Assembly: GCA_021030905.1 (NCBI GenBank)
Contig: JAGFMI010000026.1
Location: forward strand, 310,001-374,000
Direction of reading: 5' to 3'
DNA length: 64,000 bases
Source of the DNA: Pyrenula massariospora
Taxonomy: Eukaryota; Ascomycota; Eurotiomycetes; Pyrenulales; Pyrenulaceae
Within the stretch, counting starts at the first letter, position 1. Each line of letters begins with the position of its first letter. Below the pieces are notes generated by a model. The model did no database searches, had not been told where the DNA came from, and saw only the letters and a list, made by a program, of their open reading frames with translations. Below are positions 12,237 through 22,353 of the stretch, piece by piece. Position numbers and translations under genes: made by a program.

Positions 12237-13868
12237 ATGACCAGCAACGACCAACCGGCCTCGTTCGAACTCACGAAGGCCAGTCCCAGCAGTGACTCGA
12301 CCAATAATCCCATCTACACTCCTCCGGACTCGGAAGCAAACTTTCCCAAACCATTTCCTTCAGATCCGTCAAAACGGCGAACCTCACCGAGTCCCCTCCG
12401 CCTACCGAAAGGCCAGGACGGCGGTACCGAGCCCGACCCTGGGTCGTCAGCGACCGACGTAAAAGACTCGTCGCTGAAGCTCGGTGACACACGCGGGTAC
12501 CCAAGTGGTGGAGACTCGGAAAGCGAAGAGGAGGACAATATGTCAAGCACAAGACCGCCAATGCATCGGCCAACCGACGGTCGATCGGAACAGCCGTTGT
12601 TGAAAGACGAGAGAGGTCGTCCATCGTATGAGACTCCCGGGAGTATTCGTCCTGCCTTTGGTGCTCGTCGCTCAACGTTCCGTTCCAGAAGCCCAGAATA
12701 CGTCGATCCCAATTCAACCAAGAAGAGATACACTTACGCCGCCTTCTTCCTCCTGATATCCCTCGTTTCCTTTGTCGTCCAAACCGAAACCGCTGTCTAC
12801 ATCCAACACGAACTTGGTTGGAAAAAAGCCTATTGCATGCTTTGGCTTACGCATGGTTCTTGGTCCCTTCTCTGGCCGACCCAGCTCCTCATTCTACGCA
12901 TCCAAAAACGCAAGCTCTCATGGAGAGCCTTCTGGCGACGGCATTGCTATATCCTCCGTACCACCGCCCAAATGGTCCGCACCCAAGAACTTCACCTTAC
13001 CTCCGCCACCTCCCACAAATCTCCGGTTCCCTACATGCTTCGCACAACCGCCTTCGTTACCTCCGCCCTCACCATTGCCGGCGGGTCCTGGTACGTTGCC
13101 GTTGATATGACCTCCGCGTCCGATCTAACCGCAATCTACAATTGCTCTGCCTTCTTCGCATACGTCTTCTCCATACTCCTCCTGAATGATAAATTCCGCC
13201 TCGACAAAGTCTTCTCTGTTGGCCTCGCTATAGTCGGCGTCTTAGTCGTAGCATACGGGGACAAAGAATCAAAACATCCGGGCCATTCCGGCGGCGCCGT
13301 CGATCCCACAAAACCCAAGCCCGAAGAACCCCAAAACCGAGCCCTCGGCAACCTCGTCATAGGCGTCGGCTCCGTCCTATACGGCCTCTACGAGGTCCTC
13401 TACAAGCGCTTCGCCTGCCCTCCCGAAGGCACCTCCCCCGGCCGCGGCATGATCTTCGCCAACACCTTCGGCTCCATGATCGGCCTCTTCACCTTCACCG
13501 TCCTGTGGATCCCGCTCCCCTTCCTCCACTACACCGGCATCGAACCCTTCGAGCTCCCGCGTGGCAAAGCCGCCGGCCTCCTTGCCATTTCCACCCTTTC
13601 TAACGCTACCTTCTCCGGCTCCTTCCTCGTCCTCATGTCCCTGACAAGTCCCGTGCTGAGCAGCGTGGCGGCCCTCCTGACGATTTTCCTAGTCGCGATC
13701 ACAGATTGGTTTGTCACCGGGAAGAAGCTTTCTGCGGCGGCGATCGGAGGCGGGACGCTGATCATTGTCGCGTTCTTGCTGCTGAGTTGGGCGACGTGGA
13801 GGGAGATGGAGGAGGAAAGGAGGAAGCGGGTGGCTGAGGAGGGCTTGGATAGCAGTGATGAGGATTGA
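12237..13868 (+). CDS. DMT-superfamily (EamA/SLC35F-like) membrane transporter
   Basis: Single exon, 543 residues. The first ~160 residues are hydrophilic, rich in S, P, D and E, including an acidic run (SESEEED); this is probably a cytosolic regulatory tail. About ten membrane segments follow, from YAAFFLLISLVSFVV (about 165) to LIIVAFLLLSWATW (about 510), with the paired five-helix pattern of drug/metabolite transporters and a C-terminal EEERRKR...DSSDED tail. The EamA hallmark around SAFFAYVFSILLLNDKF and the second repeat SPVLSSVAALLTIFLVAITDWF are visible. Yeast relatives sit in the vacuolar or Golgi membrane; the substrate here is unknown. ATG chosen as the first in frame. Codon use is like its neighbours. 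Confidence 0.85.
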   Translation: MTSNDQPASFELTKASPSSDSTNNPIYTPPDSEANFPKPFPSDPSKRRTSPSPLRLPKGQDGGTEPDPGSSATDVKDSSLKLGDTRGYPSGGDSESEEEDNMSSTRPPMHRPTDGRSEQPLLKDERGRPSYETPGSIRPAFGARRSTFRSRSPEYVDPNSTKKRYTYAAFFLLISLVSFVVQTETAVYIQHELGWKKAYCMLWLTHGSWSLLWPTQLLILRIQKRKLSWRAFWRRHCYILRTTAQMVRTQELHLTSATSHKSPVPYMLRTTAFVTSALTIAGGSWYVAVDMTSASDLTAIYNCSAFFAYVFSILLLNDKFRLDKVFSVGLAIVGVLVVAYGDKESKHPGHSGGAVDPTKPKPEEPQNRALGNLVIGVGSVLYGLYEVLYKRFACPPEGTSPGRGMIFANTFGSMIGLFTFTVLWIPLPFLHYTGIEPFELPRGKAAGLLAISTLSNATFSGSFLVLMSLTSPVLSSVAALLTIFLVAITDWFVTGKKLSAAAIGGGTLIIVAFLLLSWATWREMEEERRKRVAEEGLDSSDED

Positions 13869-14354
13869 GCGGGGGAGAGGAGAGCTGGGAATTCTATATT
13901 GAAAACTCGCCTTGGCCACTTTATTCTAATTGCCCGGAAGAAAGGGATGCTGTCTAGATATAGAACTCTAACACGGAGTTAACAGAGTACGGAACATAGG
14001 TCAGTCAAGAGGCGGCCAAACGGACAGGGAGCTCTAAGCATCAGACTTGAGGGCCATGACGGATGGAAATGGAACGCGACGGGTTTGGCGTAGATTATAG
14101 ACGGGAACACCGCATCAAACGAAGGAGGCTATCGAATCGCTGTCTAGTTAGAAGCAGATAGATCGGTTGGTCATCTCGGTGCTCGGCATTGGCACGGCGC
14201 TGTGGGAGTTTGGATATTGGTATCTGTACGCATAGTCACGGCGCTCTATCATGAAATCAAAGACCGTTCTTTTACTTTTTGAAATCTTTTGGTCTTCACC
14301 AGACGGTCTACCAGGCGCTCCTTCGTGACGCCATATCAACAGAGGTGAAAAATA
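13869..14354. other. convergent intergenic region
   Basis: About 490 bp between the convergent 3' ends of the transporter and arp2. No ORF or repeat worth calling. It should hold both polyadenylation sites. Confidence 0.5.
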
Positions 14355-15809
14355 TCATCTAGGGCCCAGCTTAGACATCACCCTCGGCCCCTGCTCCGCC
14401 CACTCCTGCTTCGAGATCCACATATCCTCCTTATCAGCCATGATGTTGGCCAGGACCGCGCCGCCCAGGAAAACCATATGCCGCCTCCGCGGCGGGTCTT
14501 CGATGCGGACCTTGAATTTCTGTACACGGGGCGGGTCGTGTTAGTATCGAGATTTGGACCTTCGTTGTCCCGCTGACGATCGTCAAGGCAGGAGGAATGG
14601 GGGAGGGGGGACTTACATTTAGTCTCTCCGGATCCCCGCCGAGGACCTTTGTCAACCACAGCTGCTTCAGCTCCTTCTCCAGCCGGCTCGGGAGCCCGGG
14701 GTACATGCTGCTGCCTCCGCTCAGGACGATGGCCTTGTACAGGCTGGATCGCACATCCACGTCTGCTGCTTGGATCGTGTTGAATAGGAACTCCGCGATC
14801 CCCGGTTGCTCTACGTCGACGAGGTGCGGCTGGAAGAGACATTCGGGGGCCTCGAAGCGTTCGCTTCCAACGCGGACGACGCGGCCGTCGGGTAGGGTGT
14901 ACGATTCGACAAGGACTGTGGTGTCTTCGGAGAGGCGCTGGTCGAGGGAAAGGTCGTAGGAAACGTAACATAGTTTTTCCTTGATCTGGCGGACGGTTTC
15001 GAAGTCTGCAGTTCGATTCAGAGCGTAGCCTCGGCGGAGGAGGAGGGCGATTAGATTTCGGGTTACGTCTCGGCCAGCAACGTCTAACCGCCGGGTAAGG
15101 TGGTTTAGCACTGTGCTTTCATACACGGGAACGATGTGCGTGACCCCGTCGCCGGAGTCGACAACTACACCTGAGGAGAGACCTTGTGCGTATAACGCAA
15201 GGACGGCCTGGATAGCTACGTAGACGCCTTGGAAGTCGTAGCGCTCAAACATTACTTCGCACATTCTCTCGCGGTTCTTGAGCGGGTTCATGGGTGGTTC
15301 TGTGAGGAGGATCTTGCGGCCGGAAGGGTTGATACGAAGCTTTTCGCCAAAGGTGAAGTCCCAGAGGTGGAGCATGTCGTCCCATTTCTTGATGATGCCA
15401 TTTTCCATCTACAGTACAGCCGGTGTGTGAGCGCGGTTTTAAACAACTTAAAGGGGAGATCCAGGTAGTCATGGAGTTTATGGAAAACGTACAGGATAGC
15501 TGATTTGTAACATTGATCTTGCTGCTGCTGCCTCATCTCCACACATTATATCTTTGACCACTATGTCTCCTGCACGCTCCTCTGATCGTAGAATTGGCCG
15601 CCCGACAATGGAGGGGTATTGATGTTCGGGGAAATTCTTGAGAAGGATTAGATGAAATGCAACGCTCTCTAATGCTTTGATTCAACGGTACCTGTGCGGC
15701 ATAGCCGACCTTGAGGAAACCCGTGCCCCCATCGAGCACTGGGCAGTAATGGTCAGCTAATTGTCGAGCGATTGTGGGCGTTCTTCCTACCGATGGGAGC
15801 TTCCGCCAT
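14355..15809 (-). CDS. arp2: actin-related protein 2, Arp2/3 complex ATP-binding subunit
   Basis: Nucleates branched actin filaments together with Arp3 at endocytic patches. Five exons on the minus strand, all in phase, give 388 residues, the usual Arp2 size: 15809-15791, 15738-15692, 15636-15493, 15408-14617, 14519-14355. The first exon is only 19 nt (MAEAPI plus one base) and joins [16 protein letters not shown], the first phosphate-binding loop. Further marks are [32 protein letters not shown] (second phosphate loop), [21 protein letters not shown] (adenosine site), [13 protein letters not shown] and the C-terminal [13 protein letters not shown]...WISKQEW. Sequence is intact. Confidence 0.97.
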
Positions 15810-16436
15810 GCTTTCCGACACTCCTGTACGGCACCGGGAGGTTCAAGTCATCGCACCTCTAGGAAAACGTCATGGAAAGTGCAGAGATCTTCAATCGTGG
15901 AATTTGGTTGCTGGCGACTCAGTGTCAGCCTACCGCTGCGGCTCGCACGTCAGAGAGTCCAGTGCGGAAATGCGGGAGAGCGTTTGGCCCGCACAAGGCG
16001 AGGGAAGTCGAAACCTGTTTCAGCCTTGCCACGATCTTGAGCCGAAGGACTCAACATTAGAAGACTTAATCTTGCAATCGGAATCCCGGAATGTAACGTC
16101 ATGAGCGTTGAGTTTTCTTGTGTCACTCATTAGCTTTCGCTGCTATAATCGTTGCGATGGTGAACCAAAATCACTATTTATGAGATATTTTCCATGTTTC
16201 TACAGTCGTTTAATACATGTCAGTTGGCAGGAAACATCATTTTCTCAATGTCGCGCATTATCCGGCCTTAGACTTTGTCGCTCCAGTTTGCATTTCTCCC
16301 GTTCAGTTTGAGTCTTCTTCGCCCTCTTATCCAGTTTCGTCTTGCCACTAAAGTCTTAAATCACCCCTGATACTTCAGAGAATTGCCGTTGACATCTCAC
16401 TTCTCCTTTTCCCCCTTTTCCCAAGACTGTTAACAT
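15810..16436. other. intergenic, no gene recognised
   Basis: About 630 bp upstream of arp2 and downstream of the racemase-like gene. Overlapping plus-strand frames at 15772-16104 run antisense into the arp2 first intron and have no motif. Presumably the arp2 promoter. Confidence 0.5.
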
Positions 16437-17078
16437 TCAAAATCCAGCCCTCGCCCATCCGACCAAGTTGCTCACTCCAGCTACAACGCCGTCCACAATC
16501 TTCACCTTCTCCCCCTTTGCCTTTCCCAGCTCTTCAATGCTTGCCTCCCTCACCGCGCCGTCCAAGCCCACCATTCCCGCACACCCCAAACAGATTGCCC
16601 CTACATCCCCCTTCCTCAGCAATCTTTTAGTAGCCTCCTTCATCTTCCCTCTCACCTCCTCCGCGGGCAACTCGTGCAGCTGGTCCGCGTTCAAGCCCGT
16701 CGTCTCACAGCCAAGGAACCGTTTTGAACTCGACGCGCCGAGAAACTCTGCCATCGCCTCTGCAAGTGCTGTTTCCCACACTTTCCCGGTACTGACGATT
16801 CCGAACCCTTCGTTGGCATCTTGCAGTTGTGACAGTAGGCCCAGACTCGTTAGCACGCTCGCTTCGAAGATGCCCGTCACGGATTTCTTTCCTTCGACGG
16901 CTGTCTGCAGTTCACCAACGAGAGGATGTCGCGAGTAGCAGGCGACAAGGAAGGCATCGTGAGAAGAGAGAAGGGGAAGCAGGTGTGGGAGGCAGAGTTT
17001 GGCAGAATCGGCGGCGTCGGTGGGAGAGTTTATGCTAGGAATTCCGGGCTGGGGGCAAGTAAAATACGTGGGTTGGAG
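16437..17078 (-). CDS. Asp/Glu/hydantoin racemase family protein (DCG1-like), 5' end not found
   Basis: Cofactor-independent racemase fold using two cysteines. Reading from 17078 the frame gives TCPQPGIPSINSP, DAFLVACYSRHPLVG (first catalytic Cys), GIFEASVLTSLGL, FGIVSTGKVWE, GCETTGLNADQL, DVGAICLGCAGM (second Cys) and the final DGVVAGVSNLV. This is about 213 residues against ~240-250 for the family. The missing part is the N-terminal strand that carries the conserved INPN motif. Upstream of 17078 the frame is closed by TGA; the ATG at 17089 (MSTAPTHV) is out of frame by one base. Either a first exon lies further upstream that I could not recognise, or the gene has lost its start. The best acceptor is CACAG just before 17078. 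Confidence 0.7.
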   Translation of the reverse strand, partial: LQPTYFTCPQPGIPSINSPTDAADSAKLCLPHLLPLLSSHDAFLVACYSRHPLVGELQTAVEGKKSVTGIFEASVLTSLGLLSQLQDANEGFGIVSTGKVWETALAEAMAEFLGASSSKRFLGCETTGLNADQLHELPAEEVRGKMKEATKRLLRKGDVGAICLGCAGMVGLDGAVREASIEELGKAKGEKVKIVDGVVAGVSNLVGWARAGF

Positions 17079-18255
17079 CTGTGCTCATATTAGTCGGCGA
17101 GATTGAACTTCTCGGGATTTAGAAATTTAAAGAGCAAATAGTGGTTAGGAGAACGACAGTGGATAGAGGTGATGGTGTAGCTGGGGGGTGAAATCAAAGA
17201 CAGGAGTAATTAGAGAGGGATAGATAATGGACGAGGATTCCAGGTAGATCAATCGGACGATTGTCTTTGATGGACCACGCAGGGCTCAAAAGAAGAAAAT
17301 ATTCTCGTACGATAAGGAGATCTTCATGACTCTAACGGACCTCTACAGAACTTCTCGTCGATTGAAACCTGGTGAGGCCTGGGACTCAGAGATCGATGGC
17401 GTTCGACGCAAGAATTTCTCGTCCTCTGAGTCGTTATCGATCCTTCATGAAAACCCCTAACTTCAGACCTGAGGACGACATAGCTTAGGAAGGAAACGAC
17501 CAGGAGGAGGGACTAGCACAAATGCAATCAAACAAGTATCACGCAGACTGAGGCGCGTGAAGAATCAAGTTATAGCAGAAAAGATTGAACCACAATGGGA
17601 ATGGCTTACGTCTGAGATATTCAAAGATTCAACAACTGGTTTCAGCGCCGCAGTCATCGCCACACTGGTATTCGGATTGATAATTAGAAGCCGTATCGGG
17701 CTTTTTTCTGTTGTCTGCATGGCGAGGAAACTGACCGAGGAAACAGGAGCAAGTTCTCAGGGAGGAAACCTTACGTGGTGGGTTCTTAACGTAACGATTC
17801 CTGTATTTTCATGCAGCGGTTGAAAATTTTGGCGCGAAGAGATTGTTGATGAGAACATGAACGATATTAAACAGTGCGGGGAAGATGCGTCGTTAGATAA
17901 CTTTACCCCAGGAAGTAATAATCCAGTACAATTGCAACTGAGAATCAGAAAATTTACTCATTACGTTGAAGATGAAAGAGAATTAAGGTGTTCATTTTTG
18001 ATTGAATAGACATTAGCTGCTAGCAGTAACTAGAAGTATGGATCCGGAGCTATGTGCAAGAAATGTCTGCAAGCCAAAGGGCAGAGCAGAATCGTCTTGA
18101 AATACAAACAGTGAAGGAAAAGCGAAAGAATGCTCGCTAAAAGGGGTATCGTTAGGAGGCAAAGCTAGATCATCCATACAGCCACACCGCTATGCATAGA
18201 ACCAGGCAATGCAAGCATGCCTAAGAATAAAAACCAACAGAAACCAAAGATTTCG
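17079..18255. other. intergenic with possible unassigned coding fragments
   Basis: 1.2 kb. Two plus-strand stretches read like protein (about 17330-17460, and 17481-17823 containing IKQVSRRLRRVKNQVIAEKI) but they end in stops, are not joined by clear splice sites and match no family I know. Possibly a decayed gene. Nothing else seen. Confidence 0.35.
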
Positions 18256-20675
18256 TCATATTTGCCCACCGGGTAGCGGTACACCGGGCATCATCATCAG
18301 CTTAGTCGTCCTCCGCTCAGGAAATCGGTTTCTGCCGCTCATAGTTCTCCCAGGATTTCCGTTACCCAAGCCAACAGCGAGGAATTGTGCCCCTCCAGGT
18401 GGCCTGCCTCGTGGCTTCCCATTGCCAGATGACATTGTATTCTCCAGACTGGGTCCGCGTTTATGACCACCCGTAGTTGCCTTGAAAGCATCACGCTCGC
18501 AGTATGGTTTCCCCATGAGCTCGTAATAGTCTTCATTGAGTCGCACGCGGCAAGTTGCACATCTGAAGCAGTCAGGATGGAACTTTTCTTGACCTCGAGA
18601 TTGTACGACAGTAGTCTCTAAGAAAGAGCCTTCGATGCCGTTTCCGCAGGATGCGCACAGTGACCCATTCAACGCATGATAATGTTGACCGCAATATGGA
18701 TTGTTATCCAAAACATAAAAGTCCGTGGTACGGAATGGCTCGGCGCATGTCTTACAGACGAAACATCCTTTGTGGTAGCGCCCAGTAAGACGGCCGTCTG
18801 CTGAGGATACCGATTTTCCGGTAATCGGAAGAGAACAAGCGCGGCAGGGGCCCTTGTTAATCGATATCGTTCCGTTTCGACGTGATCGGCTCGAAGTCGA
18901 CGAAGACGAGATCACGGACGCTGAGGGTGGTGGATAGGTCGGGTTATTAGAATAGAGACGAGGTATTGGTGAAAGGCGTCCTTGTTGCATCAAAGGGTCG
19001 GTAGGAGAATCAGGTGGACCGTACTTGGATACGGTAGGTCGAAGAGGCGCCGGAATATCGGTGTCGAGAGCATTCCGATCTCGGGTTCCGGCACGCTTGT
19101 GAAATGGTGAGATAGGTGGAGGAGGGCTATTGGTGGTTCGTGAGCTGGTAGTCTGGGCCGCTGACAGAGTTGAGACATGAGAAGAACCAGAATCCGATGG
19201 AGTGTGGTAGGGATTTCCAATATCGAGATCAGCGGCAAAATCAGGCATTGGGGGCGGCGCCTCGGGGCGCGAACCAGTAGGTCCTCGTTTGCGACTACTA
19301 TTACGCGGTGGAAAAAAGTCGTTGGCGGGTTGAGGGTTCCGTGTGTCATTGCGACCTCTGCTTAGTAAGAAGTCGAAGCGTGGATTCGTCTCGCTTGATG
19401 GAGAAGTCTCAAGCCTTCGATCATCGAGCAGCAGCTTGCCACGAGGAGATGGCGATCTCGACTGTCTCGGCGCTGGCTCAGACGGCCGACGACCAATGCC
19501 GGAATCACGGTTCTCATTATGGCGCGGAAATGTCTGTGACCTTGTTGGAGACGCCAAAGGCCCAACTTTTGGCCTCATAGGTAGGGACCTATCGTTCGTG
19601 ATCGGTTCGGGCTGTCGAGACGACTGTGCTGTTTTCGTGTCTGGTAAACTTTGGGGGAGGAAGAGCTCCGAATCCTGTGCGCGAATGTTGGACACAGGTG
19701 GCTTTGCTTGATTAAATGGCTCGAACTTGTATGGATTATAGGGTTTGCTCGACATGTTTCCAAGGCCACCGTAACCTCCTTGAGGTCTACTTGGCTTAGG
19801 AGGGCTTCCATCAAGGCCACTCATGCTAGATGATTGAACGGGTAGATTTGGGACTGGCGGCCGATCTCCAAAAGTAGGCCGTGGGCCACCACTCAAGCTG
19901 GCAAGAGATGGCCGTCGCCGATTGCTGTTCGCTGTTGAAGGTCGAGGAATATCTCTGGCACTGAAGATGCTTCCGGAGCGACTCCTTGCACTAGTAACAG
20001 ACCGACCTCGCGAATGACCCTTAGGGCCTAGATTGTACGGCTCCGCATGCTCCCTCACGTACTCGTTATCGAAAGGGGATTCAGTGCGATGCGTTTCCTG
20101 CACTGGCGTGCCTGATCGCGGAGTACCGGCTCGAGATGTGGGAAAAGGTGGAAATGCGCAATCAAGATTAGAAAATTCAGGTGAGGGAGGAGCTCGAGGT
20201 GACGGTGCCGTCATACTGCGAGGGGGAAGCCTTCGCCCAGACGAGGGCGTATTTGGTGATGCTCCGTAAGAGCTGGGGCCGCTACTCACAGGTGTGAGCT
20301 CGTTAGGCCGTAGAAATGGACGATCTGCAATGGTTTAGCATCGAAATATCGCGATTGTCTCAGGGAGCGTACTGGCTGCAGAAGGGTCGATTCGTGGAGG
20401 CGCCTGACGTCCCCCCTTTAGAAAAGTGGTTTGCGAACCAAAGCCCATATCGACTATGCGTTCTGGCCGCCTTGGTTGGGCAAACCCGTCAATCCTAGGA
20501 GGTGCTGCACGGTTCACGTAAGTTCCATGTTCTTCTAGAGAGCATAATACGTACGCTTGGAGTATGTTCCAGTTGAGCAGACATGATCTCCCATTGTTGA
20601 GATTTCGATGTCAGCGCCGCAGCTAGAACATTTGATCGTCGGCAGGAAGGTTGACATGGCCGACCTTCCTGCCAT
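18256..20675 (-). CDS. LIM-domain protein, paxillin-like
   Basis: Three exons (20675-20555, 20504-20373, 20324-18256) splice in phase to 773 residues. The N-terminus has a small zinc-knuckle-like motif, IKCSSCGADIEISTMGDHVC. A long, low-complexity region rich in S, P, R and N (residues ~60-560) follows, then two LIM domains: the first from CRACSLPI (about 578) through HKGCFVCKTC to CGQHY, the second from CASCGNGIEG (about 641) through HPDCFRCATC to YCERDAF. A basic, glycine-rich tail closes the protein. LIM pairs bind other proteins; fungal paxillin-like members act at the cell cortex, cytokinetic ring and polarised growth sites. Two ATGs (20675 and 20657) are possible starts; the second gives the MSTFLPTIKC start usual for relatives. 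Confidence 0.88.
20641..20673. repeat. perfect 11-bp inverted repeat over the LIM gene start codons
   Basis: Arms 20641-20651 (GGCAGGAAGGT on plus) and 20663-20673 are exact reverse complements with an 11-nt loop. On the mRNA the second in-frame ATG lies in the loop and the first ATG immediately precedes the stem. The sequence is certain; a regulatory role is only inferred. Confidence 0.7.
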
Positions 20676-22353
20676 GATTAGACTTTGTGTCTCTTTCTGC
20701 GAATGACACAGTCTTCAAAGGCTCGATCCTCCGGATTTCTTGATAAGTCAAGTTTGGCGCTTCCGCTCAGACAGGCGAGCTGTTGGTAGGTTACGCCGGT
20801 GGGGGAGGAACGATTGAAGGTGTTTTGATTAAACGCGCAGTATGAAGAGCGGTGAATTGACGATATGCCTCTGGGGATCCTCAGTGGCCGGGGTGGGAAA
20901 TGAAGCTTCCCTAACCCTAGAGAGGACAAGTGGGCTGGTTGAAGACGCTTGCGAGTCTCGGATATGATGATGATGATGATCAAAGCCAAGCTCACGAGGG
21001 TGGAAGCCGAGCATAGACTGACATCTGCATAGGAATGCGAGCCATCAACTTTGTCATGGTTTCACAGACAACCATGGGAGGGCACAGCAGGTAGCGAGGG
21101 AAACAAGGCATGCTTGGTGTGCTCGAGCCATGAACACAAGAGTTTCCTCGTGGTAAACATGGCTCGACACCTGGAGCTTGAGCAGTTTCTGAGCTCCCTC
21201 GCGCGACAGGGCCTGAAACAGATCGAGTGAGGACGTGCACTCAGGGGAAGGAAGCGGCGGTATGCAAGGCATTCACACAATTGGGAGACTAGCGGGTAGT
21301 GCACCCCGAAGAGGAAGCGCCGCGGCTGTCAAACGTCACAGTCTAACCGGGGAGAGGCTCGTGAGATTGAGTTCGACGAAAATCGGTGGAAAGGGGCCAA
21401 TTGCAGGCGGAGGAGGTGGTGAGGTGGTGGTGGTTGGTGTGGGTTCTGGAAAGGTTGCGCCGTGATGCTGGCTTGGCCGCCTTGCAGCACTCTGGGGCGA
21501 GAGCGGGCGGTTGACATTGGCTGGCCTGACAGCCGCCAGGGACCGCCACCACTCTCCCGGTCCTCTGCAACCCCAATTGTCACAGAGCAGCCTCTTCGAC
21601 GTATATTGCCGGCCACCAGAAATGCTATCCGCGAAGGAAGACTTGCTACTGACGCTCATGCTAGCCCGAAGTGGGACTGCATCGCTATCGACACGGGCAC
21701 AAGTTCAGCCTTTTCAATCCACCACCATCTCGCCGCCAAGCAAAACGATGCTCGCGCTGGCCGAACGGTGAGCGGAGCCTTGATCGGCGACCTAGCGGGA
21801 ATTGCTCTCCACTACCAAGGACCCCAGCATAGGGCGGTGAAAAGGGGCACGTTGCATTTGCCGCTTCGTTCCTGGCTGCTTGAGGGTTGATTCTTGAAGC
21901 TCGTTATTCTTCTACAGCTGCTAAGCTCAGACAACAGAAATGTTTTGTGCTGACAGAGACTGGATATTAGAAGTCATGGCGCATCCAATTATTATGAAGG
22001 CGCGCACCAATGCTAACTATCAGATGCGCCACGACTTCTAATATCCAGCCTCAGGTGGCATCTCTTGGCACTGTCAGACAATCAAAGCCCCCGCTACTCA
22101 TTGTGTCCTCTGTGACTCTGTCTGCACTGATCGAACGCTTGCCGCTCTAAAACGCAAGGACAGTACAAAGCAGCACCACCTGACGCTAGACGGGGTAAGT
22201 AGAAGTGGGTGGGCATGGCGCCGCAACAACGACAGGTTGGCGAAAGCTATGCTGGTAGATACCTCGTGGTGAAATCCTCAATCTTCCACCTACCACTTAT
22301 CCTCTAAGTGCAGGGAGGCTCCATGGGATACGGCCTGCTCCCCATGAAGTCAA
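20676..22353. other. intergenic, no gene recognised; contains hairpin
   Basis: 1.7 kb between the LIM gene start and the P450 3' end. Short frames on both strands (for example 21462-21890 plus, 21336-21659 minus) overlap one another in a G/C-rich tract and have no motif. A (ATG)n microsatellite of about five units lies near 20965. A 26-bp-stem inverted repeat is listed separately. Confidence 0.5.
21960..22048. repeat. near-perfect inverted repeat, 26-bp arms
   Basis: Arm 1 is 21960-21985 and arm 2 is 22023-22048; they are reverse complements with one mismatch (A against G at arm position 17). The 37-nt spacer is unrelated. The 89-bp unit lies in noncoding DNA about 300 bp past the P450 stop. 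It could be a small MITE-like element, a recombination scar or a structured transcript end. No target-site duplication is evident. Confidence 0.85.

Noticed and set aside
12271-12733. Minus-strand ORFs of 139-148 codons
   Set aside because: Antisense to the low-complexity N-terminal tail of the DMT transporter.
21462-21890. 142-codon plus-strand ORF in the LIM-P450 gap
   Set aside because: GC-rich tract open in several frames on both strands; no motif, no splice pattern, no conserved start context.
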